From Gemmatales bacterium (lineage in GTDB: Bacteria; Planctomycetota; Planctomycetia; Gemmatales; Gemmataceae): 64,000 bases of DNA. Below are positions 1 through 8,351 of the stretch, piece after piece. A program made the position numbers and the translations under genes. Positions within the stretch are counted from its first letter, which is position 1. Every line of letters begins with the position of its first letter. Under the pieces are notes generated by a model. It ran no database searches, had not been told where the DNA came from, and worked only from the letters and a program-made list of their open reading frames with translations. The stretch spans positions 372,001 to 436,000 of the forward strand of contig BPJP01000004.1 in assembly GCA_026004675.1 (NCBI GenBank). The letters are read 5' to 3'.

Positions 1-1054
1 AAACCAGTCCCTGGAGCCGGCGGTCTTCCGGCAACAACATAATACCGGCAGCGATGGCTTCAGAAGGGGAGGCTGGAACCAGACGACGCCCTTCGAGGTA
101 GATTTCGCCGTCCAAAAGAGGACGAATGCCGAAAATCGCCTCGGCCAGTTCTGTTCGGCCTGCACCCATCAAACCGGCCAGCCCGACGATTTCGCCGGCG
201 GCCAGCGAAAAACTCGCGCCTCTTTTTTGCTTGGGGAGCCAGCGCAGGTTCTTCCCCTCCAGTAGCGTTCGAGGCGGTTGGACGGTTTCTTCACGAGTGC
301 GGTGAAAAAATTGCTTCAACTCGCGACCAACCATCATGCGCACCATGGCTTCATGTTCGATTTCCTCTCCGCGCAATTCACCCACGTACTGACCGTCGCG
401 GAGGACAACAACCCGGTCGGCAATGCGTTCGATTTCTTGCAGTCGATGGGAAATGTACAGCACGCCGATCCCTGCTTGCTTGAGGTCGCGAATCACTTCG
501 AAAAGCCGATCCGTCTCGCGCTGCGTCAGGCTGGATGTTGGTTCATCCATGATGATGATGCGTGCGTTCAAAGCCAAAGCCCGGCCGATCTCGACTAGCT
601 GTTGCTGGCCGATAGACAAGTCGCCGACGCGCGTGCGTGGCGAGATCGTCAAACCCAGCGGCGCGAGGATGTTTTCCGCTTCCGCATAGATCCGCGGGTG
701 GATGAGTCGAAAGAGACCACCCGAAGTCGGCTCGCGGCCGAGAAAGACGTTGCCGGCAATGTCCAGATTCTCGGCAAGGTTCAATTCCTGGTGAATGAGC
801 GCGACGCCAAGCTGTTGCGCCTGTGCGACGCTGTGGAATTCGACGAGCCGACCATCCAGCCTGATTTCCCCTGCATCGGGCCGATAAACGCCGCCGAGGA
901 TTTTCATGAGCGTCGACTTGCCGGCACCGTTTTCGCCCACGACTGCAAGCACTTCACCGGCCGATAAATCGAGGCAAACATTCGACAAAGCCTGCACGCC
1001 GGGAAAGGCCTTCGAGATATTGCGTGCGGAAAGAAGCGAAGTAGTCTCTGACAT
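1..1054 (-). CDS. Sugar ABC transporter ATP-binding protein (RbsA/MglA type), 3' end cut off
   Basis: Couples ATP hydrolysis to import of a monosaccharide across the inner membrane. Read from the ATG at 1052-1054, the frame stays open to the window edge and gives about 351 of the usual ~500 residues. It has a Walker A motif GENGAGKST at residues 40-48, the signature LSIGQQQ, a Walker B ending IIMDEPTSSL, and then the start of a second nucleotide-binding domain (GEIVGLAGLMGAGRTELAEAIFG). Tandem ATPase domains in one chain are typical of the carbohydrate-uptake-2 class (ribose, galactose, xylose). It lies 59 bases downstream of the binding-protein gene on the same strand, so the two are probably one operon; the permease would be expected beyond the left edge. 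The substrate cannot be told from sequence. Confidence 0.93.
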   Translation of the reverse strand, partial: MSETTSLLSARNISKAFPGVQALSNVCLDLSAGEVLAVVGENGAGKSTLMKILGGVYRPDAGEIRLDGRLVEFHSVAQAQQLGVALIHQELNLAENLDIAGNVFLGREPTSGGLFRLIHPRIYAEAENILAPLGLTISPRTRVGDLSIGQQQLVEIGRALALNARIIIMDEPTSSLTQRETDRLFEVIRDLKQAGIGVLYISHRLQEIERIADRVVVLRDGQYVGELRGEEIEHEAMVRMMVGRELKQFFHRTREETVQPPRTLLEGKNLRWLPKQKRGASFSLAAGEIVGLAGLMGAGRTELAEAIFGIRPLLDGEIYLEGRRLVPASPSEAIAAGIMLLPEDRRLQGLV

Positions 1055-1113
1055 GCGATCCGCGCCGTAACGCCTTTTCCTTTCTCAAAGAACCTGCGTG
1101 TCGGGTGCGACGA

Positions 1114-2253
1114 TCAACTTCCTTTCAGTGCTTTCAACTCCGCGTGGAACATCTCCACGTCCACCCATCGATGCTCGTCGGAGTTCTTCGTGAAATCGGG
1201 CTGTTTCTTCGTAATGACGCGGTGAGGAATATAGATGCGTTTTTTCTCGTCGATATCGGGGCGATCGAGGACCGATTCGTCTCCCTGGGCCAAGCGGGCC
1301 AGGATACGGACCGCTTCGTACCCGAACATGAACGGATTCTGTACGACCGTGCCGGCGACGTAGCCGTCTTTGATGCCTTGAAGGGTTTCTTCGTTCTCAT
1401 CGAAACCAACGATGGCGATTTGCCTGGTTTTGCCCGCTGCCTTGACCGCTTCGAGCAGAGCTGGCGGGTTGTACGCCCACAAGCCAATCAGGCATTTCAC
1501 ATCCGGGTGCTTGGTCAAGGTGTCATCGGCTTTGGAGCGGCAGATCTCCTGTTTGCCGTCGTCGGTCATCGTGTCGATCAGGGTGTATTTGCCGAACTGG
1601 ATCGGGTATTCGCCAGCTTCGAGTTTTTTCAGTTCGGCCTGGCATCGGTCTTCGCCGCCCGCCAGTTCGATGACGACGCCCTTTCGGCGTTCGATGGCAT
1701 TTTGCACGTCGAGTTTGCCGACATAAATGACGATCTTGCCGCCTTCGGGGACGGCTTCCTTGACGAGAGCGCCGACGGCTCGTCCCGCAAGGACGTTGTT
1801 GGTGCCGATATAACAGCGTCGAGCGCTGATATCGGGCACGTCGCTGTCCTGGGTGATCAATGGCACTTGCTGGGAAACTTCTTTCAAAAAAGGTGTCTGA
1901 TTGACGGCATCGTTTGGACTGATGGCGATGCCGCGCACGCCTTTGGCGAGCAGGTCTTCGATGAAGCGCCGCTGTGCCGCTGAAGTGCCACCACCTGAAG
2001 GCATCTTGAATTCGACGTTAACGCCGAACTCCTCGGCGGCCTTTTGCGTGCCGCGTTCGGCAATCTTCCAGAATTCGTGTTCGTTGTTGCTGATGAATGC
2101 CACCGTGATCTTGTCACTGGACCGGTTGCATCCCACGAACAGCATCAGACAAAGGGGAATCAACCCAGCGAACAATCGACGGCGCGAAAGCCTCCCGACA
2201 GCTTGCCTGGGATTTCCTTTCGAGTCGTTGCAATTTGGAAACAGCATGTTCAC
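1114..2253 (-). CDS. Periplasmic sugar-binding lipoprotein of an ABC transporter (RbsB-like)
   Basis: Captures the sugar for the adjacent ATPase. The 379-residue product begins with a basic stretch, a twin-arginine-like SRRRLFAGL, and a hydrophobic segment ending in a lipobox LFVGC with the acylated cysteine at residue 42, so it is probably an exported lipoprotein. The mature part has the peripla_BP_4 features: KITVAFISNNEHEFW near the start, a region ending GIAISPNDAVNQTPFLKEV, and GFDENEETLQGIKDGYVAGTVVQNPF near the C-terminus. Length matches the family. It precedes the ATPase gene and follows a TPR gene by 12 bases, so all three may be cotranscribed. Confidence 0.92.
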   Translation of the reverse strand: MNMLFPNCNDSKGNPRQAVGRLSRRRLFAGLIPLCLMLFVGCNRSSDKITVAFISNNEHEFWKIAERGTQKAAEEFGVNVEFKMPSGGGTSAAQRRFIEDLLAKGVRGIAISPNDAVNQTPFLKEVSQQVPLITQDSDVPDISARRCYIGTNNVLAGRAVGALVKEAVPEGGKIVIYVGKLDVQNAIERRKGVVIELAGGEDRCQAELKKLEAGEYPIQFGKYTLIDTMTDDGKQEICRSKADDTLTKHPDVKCLIGLWAYNPPALLEAVKAAGKTRQIAIVGFDENEETLQGIKDGYVAGTVVQNPFMFGYEAVRILARLAQGDESVLDRPDIDEKKRIYIPHRVITKKQPDFTKNSDEHRWVDVEMFHAELKALKGS

Positions 2254-2265
2254 CTCAACGTGGTA

Positions 2266-3576
2266 CTATTTCAAAGGCTCGACCTGTGCTTTGCCAAGCA
2301 GATAGAGAAAATTCTCCGGGTCTTTGTCGTTAAGCGTTAGTGTACCGGTTACTTGAATCTGGTTCCGCGTAAACGGCGTCGTTTTCCCTGGAGGAAGTTC
2401 GACCAGAATGATGCCAGTGACACCAGGGGATTCGCAATACCAGCAGCCGACGGGATACTCGATCAGCATAAAGGCGACAACATCGGGGTTGTTGGATAGC
2501 GGCTGCATGAAGCCATTGATCCGAACTTGTTTGCCGTCGAGTTGTTTCAAATAAGGGTGAAAAGTCGGTTTGTATTTGCGGTCCATTTTGGTTTCGATGA
2601 CGATGTCCCATGGCAGGGGATTGATGCCTTTGGGATCGATCTCGGGCAGGGTCAGGGAAACGAGTCGGTTGAGGAGAGGCCGGTTCGATCGGGGCTTGAC
2701 ACCGGCGACATGTCTGGAGTGCTCAGTCTTGAGCGAGGCGGCGCTTTTGTCGGCAAGCGCATCCGCGGCCTCGCGCGTCAGCCTCCGGTGCCGCCGCAGC
2801 TCCGGGTGGTTCAGGCCGAATTCCGTAACGCATCCTTCCATGATGGCGGCTGCGGTGCGCACATCGCCAAAGGCGTTAGCCAATTCAGCCAATTGCCAGA
2901 GCAGCAAACCGTCTCCGGGCAGCCAAAGCGCCAGTTGTTGCAACTGGGCAACGGCATTGGCGGGCAGTTTCTTCTTTTCTTCGGGAAGAATCCGGCCGGC
3001 GACGTACTCCCCTTTCTCGGCGACATAACGAATGCCGAACAAATCGTCCAAGTCGGCGGGATTCTTTTTTCGCTTGCGAACGCGGACCAGTTTCAGGTGA
3101 AGTTGCTCGGCTGGTTCGAACTTGCCAGGGGCCAGCCGGACGGCTTGCTGCAAATACATCTCGGCACGGTCCAGGTCCCCCTGCAATTGCCACGCTGTAC
3201 CGAGATTGGCCACGACACGATAATGATTGGCGTACCGCCCTTGTGCCTCGCGGAGGACGGCCAATGCCTCGTCGAGTTCGGCCAGCCGAATCAATAAAGC
3301 TCCCAGGTCGGCTGCCTCTCCCGCATCCAGCTTCCTCTGGCGGGAAAGATTTCGTAGGCGAGCGGCTTCTTCGCGGTATTTCTTGCGTACGGCCGACTCA
3401 GAAACCTTCACCGACGGCTTGACCGCTATCAACCGCAACATCCGCTGATCGAGCAAAAACCCACGCCACTGGGAAGGAAGTTCGGCGAATTGCTCGCCCG
3501 AATAGTGCAAACCGCAACGTGCCGGGGCCGCGACGGAAAACACGATCAGGACGACGAAAAATCGTGTTGGGCACAT
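2266..3576 (-). CDS. Secreted TPR-repeat protein with DUF3299-like C-terminal domain
   Basis: An in-frame ATG lies further upstream at 3618, but the start at 3574-3576 is preferred because GAGGAG sits seven bases before it and the product then opens with a clean signal peptide (MCPTRFFVVLIVFSVAAPARC). Residues of roughly 60-170 form TPR-like helical pairs (ADLGALLIRLAELDEALAVL; LQGDLDRAEMYLQQAVRLAPG). The C-terminal ~120 residues (VRINGFMQPL...VGCWYCESPGV...) resemble the DUF3299 oligonucleotide-binding-like domain seen in exported bacterial proteins. The exact role is unknown. The gene is directly upstream of the sugar transporter genes; a functional link is not evident. Confidence 0.82.
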   Translation of the reverse strand: MCPTRFFVVLIVFSVAAPARCGLHYSGEQFAELPSQWRGFLLDQRMLRLIAVKPSVKVSESAVRKKYREEAARLRNLSRQRKLDAGEAADLGALLIRLAELDEALAVLREAQGRYANHYRVVANLGTAWQLQGDLDRAEMYLQQAVRLAPGKFEPAEQLHLKLVRVRKRKKNPADLDDLFGIRYVAEKGEYVAGRILPEEKKKLPANAVAQLQQLALWLPGDGLLLWQLAELANAFGDVRTAAAIMEGCVTEFGLNHPELRRHRRLTREAADALADKSAASLKTEHSRHVAGVKPRSNRPLLNRLVSLTLPEIDPKGINPLPWDIVIETKMDRKYKPTFHPYLKQLDGKQVRINGFMQPLSNNPDVVAFMLIEYPVGCWYCESPGVTGIILVELPPGKTTPFTRNQIQVTGTLTLNDKDPENFLYLLGKAQVEPLK

Positions 3577-3903
3577 CAGCGGTCTCCTCGAAGCTAGACG
3601 AAATCGTGGTTCGTCCACACCAATGCCGCGACAAGCGGCTGCTTTCTACTTGTTTTATATTCCTGCCGTATTTTATCACGGCTCCTGCCGATTTTCACAA
3701 CGTGCTTCGTCGATCGTTCTCGATCCGGGCGCCAGCGTCCTCGAGTTCCAGGGCTTTACCCGCTTTATGTCGTTTCGCTGCCTTCGATGCTGTTGCAAAT
3801 GGGCTGGACCGAAAGGCCGCGTTCATGCTAGATGCGTGATCGCTCGAACGGCTATCGTCTACCTCCAGGTTTCGATGCAGCACAATTCGGAAGGAGAAGA
3901 CCT
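3577..3903. other. Intergenic region between divergent genes
   Basis: This 327-base stretch separates a minus-strand gene from a plus-strand one, so it should hold two promoters. No convincing -35/-10 pair, operator palindrome or RNA gene was recognised. The only clear element is the GGAAGGAG ribosome-binding site just before 3904. Confidence 0.5.
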
Positions 3904-4158
3904 ATGCGAAATCTATTGGCCTTGATGGGAGCGGCCCTGTTGATGTTCGCCGGCGTTGGCTGGTATTTGAATTGGTATTCCATCAGTAAAGCCAAGGGCA
4001 CCGATGGCGAGAGTTTGAACATCGGCATCAACAGCTCGAAGATCAAGGCCGACGTCCACAAAGTACGGGAACGGATCGCCGAATCCACCTGCGATAAAAA
4101 ACACGTCGAGGAAGTCGAGCCGCAGAAGACCGACTCGAGCGATAGCGACCCGGAATAG
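3904..4158 (+). CDS. Small single-pass membrane protein, unknown function
   Basis: An 84-residue product. The start at 3904 is chosen because GGAAGGAGAAGACCT lies just upstream and the protein then begins with a hydrophobic segment (residues ~4-22, LLALMGAALLMFAGVGWYL) that would act as a membrane anchor or uncleaved signal. The rest is a charged tail (VHKVRERIAE, then acidic, ending DSSDSDPE), presumably periplasmic. I do not recognise the family. It ends eight bases before the glycosyltransferase gene and is probably cotranscribed with it. Confidence 0.7.
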   Translation: MRNLLALMGAALLMFAGVGWYLNWYSISKAKGTDGESLNIGINSSKIKADVHKVRERIAESTCDKKHVEEVEPQKTDSSDSDPE

Positions 4159-4165
4159 ATCGGAA

Positions 4166-5797
4166 ATGCGGATGCACGAACAAGGCTCGATCCCCATCAG
4201 CGACGCCGGCGACAAGCGCTGGAGGTATCGGCTGATCGCGGCAACGCTGATCGTGTTGTCGGCCGGTCTGCATTTGGCTTACCTCGCTGCCCATTTTGCG
4301 TTCGACCTCGCACCCGACGAGGCACACTATTGGGACTGGTCGCGTCGATTGGATTGGAGCTACTACAGTAAGGGACCACTGGTGGCGTATTTGATTCGGG
4401 CGGGGATCGAGGTGGCCGGCCCGATCTCACGCCAGCTGACGCAAACCGACATGTGGGCAGTACGCCTGCCGGCGGTCTTGTGCGGCAGCCTGCTCTTGCT
4501 CAGCCTCTATGTCCTGACTGTCCAGGTGACGAAACGCGAGAAGCTGGCGCTAGGCGTGGTCGCCATCGCGCTCACTCTCCCCTTGGTCGCGGCGGGTTCG
4601 TCGCTGATGACCATCGACGCGCCCTATACCTGCATATGGGGCTGGGCTTTGGTCCTGGGCTATCAGGCAGCCATTCGACGTTCGCCCTGGGCCTGGCCTG
4701 CGCTTGGTCTCTTACTCGGTTTGGGAATGCTGGCCAAGTACACCATGCTGCTCTGGCTTCCGTCCTTTGGCCTGTTCCTGCTCACATCCAGGCGACATCG
4801 GCCTTTGCTCTCGTCTTTTGCATTTTGGGCAATGGTCTTCATTGCATTCGTCTGTTGTCTGCCGATCCTGATTTGGAATGCCCAGCACGATTGGGTAACG
4901 TTTCGCCACGTCGGTGGCCAGGCTGGCGTGACCGAAAATGGCGGAATCCGCTGGCTTGGTCCTCTCAATTACCTCGGCACCCAATTCGCGGTCTTGCTCG
5001 GCTTTTGGTTTGTTGTCTGGGTCGCCGCAATGCTGGCATATCGCCCCGGTTGGGATCAGGATGAAGGGCGTCAATACCTCTGGTGGCTGTCGATGACCAC
5101 TTTTGCCGTCTTCTGCCTGTTTTCCTTCAAAAACGGTGGCGGCCAGGCCAATTGGCCTGTGACGGCCTACCTGGCAGGACTGGTGCTGACGGCCAACTGG
5201 ATCGCCGATCGCTGGCAACGCCGCGTGATTCGTACGAGTGTCTTTGCCGCCGCGGCGACTGGTTTGCTTCTGATTTTCTGCATGCACTTTACCGTCGCCC
5301 TGCAGCCGCTGTTGGCTCGCATCTCGGGCAAACCCAGCGCCAAGCACCCATTCCCTTTGCGCCGCTTCGATCCCACGTGCCGTATCCGAGGCTGGCGGTT
5401 TCTGGCCAATGAGGTCGATCGGGTTCGCCAGCAGCTGCGCGAAGAAGGAATCGAACCGGTTCTCGTCGCGTCCGGCTGGAATTTGCCCGGTGAAATAGGC
5501 TTCTATTGCCAGGGACAACCTCAGGTCTATAGCTTCGGACTGGTCTTTGGCGATCGTTGGAGCCAATACGATCTTTGGCGGCCGAACCCTTTGTTCGATC
5601 CGGAATACTTTGCCGGTAAAACCTTTGTTCTGATCGGTCCCAGCCATCCTTGCCTCGGCGAGGCATTCGATCACGTGGAGCCGAGTCGCATCGTAACGTA
5701 TCAGGAAAACGGACACCCTATTGCTCAATGGGGTATCACGGTCTGCCGCGGCTATCGTGGCTTTTCCCGATTCCATCCTCAGGTCGAAAAATTCTGA
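4166..5797 (+). CDS. Family-39-type membrane glycosyltransferase (ArnT/PMT-like)
   Basis: A 543-residue polytopic protein with about ten membrane segments. The first periplasmic loop carries the GT39-type acidic motif APDEAHYWDWSRRLDWSYYSKGP at about residues 49-71, where the Asp-Glu pair is the catalytic/metal site of lipid-phosphate-dependent sugar transferases. A soluble C-terminal part follows the last helix (~residue 390 on). The expected role is transfer of a sugar from an undecaprenyl-phosphate carrier to lipid A, protein or another envelope acceptor. Acceptor and sugar cannot be predicted. The start is the ATG at 4166, seven bases after the previous stop. Confidence 0.88.
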   Translation: MRMHEQGSIPISDAGDKRWRYRLIAATLIVLSAGLHLAYLAAHFAFDLAPDEAHYWDWSRRLDWSYYSKGPLVAYLIRAGIEVAGPISRQLTQTDMWAVRLPAVLCGSLLLLSLYVLTVQVTKREKLALGVVAIALTLPLVAAGSSLMTIDAPYTCIWGWALVLGYQAAIRRSPWAWPALGLLLGLGMLAKYTMLLWLPSFGLFLLTSRRHRPLLSSFAFWAMVFIAFVCCLPILIWNAQHDWVTFRHVGGQAGVTENGGIRWLGPLNYLGTQFAVLLGFWFVVWVAAMLAYRPGWDQDEGRQYLWWLSMTTFAVFCLFSFKNGGGQANWPVTAYLAGLVLTANWIADRWQRRVIRTSVFAAAATGLLLIFCMHFTVALQPLLARISGKPSAKHPFPLRRFDPTCRIRGWRFLANEVDRVRQQLREEGIEPVLVASGWNLPGEIGFYCQGQPQVYSFGLVFGDRWSQYDLWRPNPLFDPEYFAGKTFVLIGPSHPCLGEAFDHVEPSRIVTYQENGHPIAQWGITVCRGYRGFSRFHPQVEKF

Positions 5798-5857
5798 ACG
5801 ATTTTTTCGCGGTGCGACCGGAACCGCACCGCCGAACTCAAGGAGGAGAGAAGAGGC

Positions 5858-6415
5858 ATGTTTTATCCCAATGCGCTGGTAGCCCTTTGGCTGCTCACCG
5901 CACCAGGCGATGCATTCTCCCCTTTGCAAAACGACGTAATGGGGTGTTGCAGCAAGGACTTGCTCTGCGACCTGGCCGTCCTTTTGGAAATCCTGGACCC
6001 GCGTGAAACGCGCTACGTGCTCAAGGACGATGCCGACTTCGATTCCGATTTGGTTATGTTGCGCCGCCGATTCCATGAATTGAAAGATGCACCGGAGTTG
6101 GCTGAAGCTTATCGTTTTCCCGATCGCGAAACCATTACCGGCTTTTTGGAGTTCAACAGGGCGTATCGACGAACCCTCGCCATGCGTTATGCATTGGAAA
6201 TGGCATCCAGGCAGCAAATTGCCCAGGCCATCGACCAGACCGACTTTTATCATCGCTGTTGGGATGCCGCTCGCGACGCCCGATGCGAATACTACTACGT
6301 CACCGTGCGTCGTCATGCCTTACGAAAACTGCGCGAGTTGCTCGGCCATGAGGCCTATTACTCGGGCGAACTCCCGCCATATGTGCCGCTTTGGAGTTTC
6401 CAGGCCGTTCGTTGA
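5858..6415 (+). CDS. Conserved-looking hypothetical protein (185 aa)
   Basis: The start is well supported by AAGGAGGAGAG shortly upstream. The first ~20 residues are mildly hydrophobic (FYPNALVALWLLTAPGDAF) but do not make a strong signal peptide. The rest is helical and rich in Arg, Tyr and Glu, with a cysteine pair (MGCCSKDLLCDL). It could be a cytoplasmic regulatory or adaptor protein. I do not recognise a family. It sits between a membrane glycosyltransferase and a sigma factor on the same strand. Confidence 0.7.
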   Translation: MFYPNALVALWLLTAPGDAFSPLQNDVMGCCSKDLLCDLAVLLEILDPRETRYVLKDDADFDSDLVMLRRRFHELKDAPELAEAYRFPDRETITGFLEFNRAYRRTLAMRYALEMASRQQIAQAIDQTDFYHRCWDAARDARCEYYYVTVRRHALRKLRELLGHEAYYSGELPPYVPLWSFQAVR

Positions 6416-6562
6416 CCAGGAAAATTCCGGTCTTACCAACGAGAAAGGTCCTTCGTGCCGTCCGTATAATGAAAAAGAAAGTTCGTATCCGCAGTCCGGA
6501 TGGCCTGATCGCAGGATCGGCCAGTGCCGGGCTGGCAAAACCTGTTTCGGGCGAGCGAAGAC

Positions 6563-7153
6563 ATGATGGACTCAAAGAAGCAACGAAAACGTGGTCGGCA
6601 TTATATGGTGGCGATGGTGCTGGGATGCGCACTGACCGCCTCTGCGTCTGCTGCCGCCCAAAGCAGCCCCATTCCGCCTCGAACGATTGAACAGCTTGCC
6701 CGCTACTGTACCGCTTGCTGGCGGAATGCCGGTCTCGATCCGCAATCCTGGGCGGATTGCACCCATGAGGTCTTTTGCCGATTGTTGCAACGAGTCGAAC
6801 CTCCCGCTTGGGAAAACATGCTTCGGATCGAAGGTCCAGAACGCGCGGAACTAGTCCGAGCGATTGATACCGTGAAAAAACGAATCCAGCGTCAGCGCCG
6901 TCGAACGACGCAGCCATTGACCATAGCCGTTGATGCCCGTAGTGCTCGCGAGCGGCGGTTGGCGGAGGAACGCGAAGCCGTCCAGCAAGTGGCTCGGCAC
7001 ATTCTCAGCAATCGCCAACATCGGATCCTCGAATTGAGCTTGGAAGGCTGGTCCGTTCGGGAAATCGCCGAAAAACTGCAAGTCCCGGCTGCTCGCATCA
7101 GTGACGAGAAGTATAAAGCGATTCAAAAATTGCAAAAGGCCTTGCATGCTTGA
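6563..7153 (+). CDS. ECF-like sigma-70 factor with a hydrophobic N-terminal extension
   Basis: Predicted RNA polymerase sigma factor. A region-2-like helix (ARYCTACWRNAGLDPQSWADCTHEVFCRLLQRV) is followed by a basic linker and a region-4 helix-turn-helix (QHRILELSLEGWSVREIAEKLQVPAARI) that would read the -35 element. The ATG at 6563 is used; an in-frame GTG at 6524 is an alternative. The odd feature is the stretch MVAMVLGCALTASASAAAQ before region 2, which looks like a signal peptide with an AxA cleavage site. That is unexpected on a cytoplasmic sigma factor; it may be a membrane tether, or the true start may lie further downstream. Confidence 0.75.
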   Translation: MMDSKKQRKRGRHYMVAMVLGCALTASASAAAQSSPIPPRTIEQLARYCTACWRNAGLDPQSWADCTHEVFCRLLQRVEPPAWENMLRIEGPERAELVRAIDTVKKRIQRQRRRTTQPLTIAVDARSARERRLAEEREAVQQVARHILSNRQHRILELSLEGWSVREIAEKLQVPAARISDEKYKAIQKLQKALHA

Positions 7154-7312
7154 CCGAAACCAGCCCGAGAATAGCAACCGTCAACGTTGACCAATTCGCG
7201 GACGAGTCGCTGCCTTCTCTTTCGAATGGATCGGCACCTGGTCGAAAACGATCGTCTTCGGAAATTCGATCGATTTTTCGCTGCACGAGCAGTGAGGTTG
7301 CTCCGGCGGCAT

Positions 7313-8209
7313 TTATCTCCCCAGCAGATGACGAAGTGCCCCTTCAAGGTTGGGGAAGCGGAAGAGAAAGCCGCTGCCTACCAGTTTCTTCGGTTCGACG
7401 CGGGTGCTGGAAAGAAGCAGTTCATCCGCCATTTCGCCGAAGGCAAGCCGGGCAGCGAAGGCAGGCATCGGCAGAATGGTTGGCCTGCCCAGCACTCGCC
7501 CCAGCGTCTTCGTGAATTCGTAATTCGTCACCGGATGCGGGGCTACCAGATTCACTGGACCGCTCAGGTTTTCGGTATGGAGCAGATGGAGAATGGCGGC
7601 GGCAAGGTCATCGATGGCGATCCAGCTCATGTACTGTTGACCGTTGCCTACAACGCCTCCCAACCCCAGTTTGAAGGGCAGAAGCATTTTCGCCAGCGCT
7701 CCGCCAGCGGCACTAAGAACAACACCGATCCGGGCGTTGACCACGCGGATTCCCTTGTCGCTTGCTCCTTGCGTAGCTTGCTCCCAATCCGCACAGACAT
7801 CCGCCAGAAAGCCGGTGCCGCGCTGGCTCTCTTCCGTCAATACCTCACTGCCACGGGAGCCGTAGTAGCCGATCGCGGACGCGGAGACCAGAACCTTCGG
7901 CGGCTCAGACAATTCAACGAGTTTGTCGCAAAGCAGTTTGGTTCCCTTGATTCGACTATCGCGAATGCGGGCTTTGCGCTCTTCGTTCCAGCGGCCGGCT
8001 GCGATGTTTTCTCCTGCCAAGTGCACGACCGCTTCGAAACCTTCCAGGCTAGTTGCATCGAGCGTCCCATGCTCCGGGTCCCAATGGATGCGTTTGCCCG
8101 GCTCTGCTTGTCCTCGCGTCAGGGCCACGATCCCGTGCCCTTTCGATTCCAACAGGGGCACCAAGACCGAACCGACCAGCCCGGTCGCACCGGAAACCAG
8201 GATTTTCAT
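7313..8209 (-). CDS. TIGR01777-family NAD(P)-dependent epimerase
   Basis: An extended short-chain dehydrogenase/reductase. The product begins MKILVSGATGLVGSVL, with the nucleotide-binding GxxGxxG at residues 7-13, and contains AVVHLAGENIAAGRW and the family signature SASAIGYYG, then ARIGVVLSAAGGALAKMLLPFKLGLGG, all characteristic of TIGR01777 (YfcH/SulA-like). The ATG at 8207-8209 is preferred to one 30 bases upstream because a GAAGG lies close before it and it places the Rossmann strand at the very N-terminus. The substrate is unknown. It is transcribed against its neighbours and is probably monocistronic. Confidence 0.9.
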   Translation of the reverse strand: MKILVSGATGLVGSVLVPLLESKGHGIVALTRGQAEPGKRIHWDPEHGTLDATSLEGFEAVVHLAGENIAAGRWNEERKARIRDSRIKGTKLLCDKLVELSEPPKVLVSASAIGYYGSRGSEVLTEESQRGTGFLADVCADWEQATQGASDKGIRVVNARIGVVLSAAGGALAKMLLPFKLGLGGVVGNGQQYMSWIAIDDLAAAILHLLHTENLSGPVNLVAPHPVTNYEFTKTLGRVLGRPTILPMPAFAARLAFGEMADELLLSSTRVEPKKLVGSGFLFRFPNLEGALRHLLGR

Positions 8210-8351
8210 GCCTTCATTCCCCCCTACGCAACGCTGCACGGGTTTTGTGCCTGCAAGCCGACGCGAACGATCAGTCCAATCTTATTGAATTGCCAGCATC
8301 CTGCGATCGGCAAGTGGCGACTGGGACCGATCTTGTGCCGACAGCGGAATC

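Noticed and set aside
1105-1983. Long plus-strand open frame opposite the sugar-binding protein gene.
   Set aside because: The minus strand encodes a complete, recognisable binding lipoprotein; the plus-strand frame has no family resemblance and is a mirror of its codon bias.
4712-6316. 534-codon minus-strand frame opposite the glycosyltransferase.
   Set aside because: The plus strand has clear membrane topology and a GT39 motif; the antisense frame has none and crosses two real genes.
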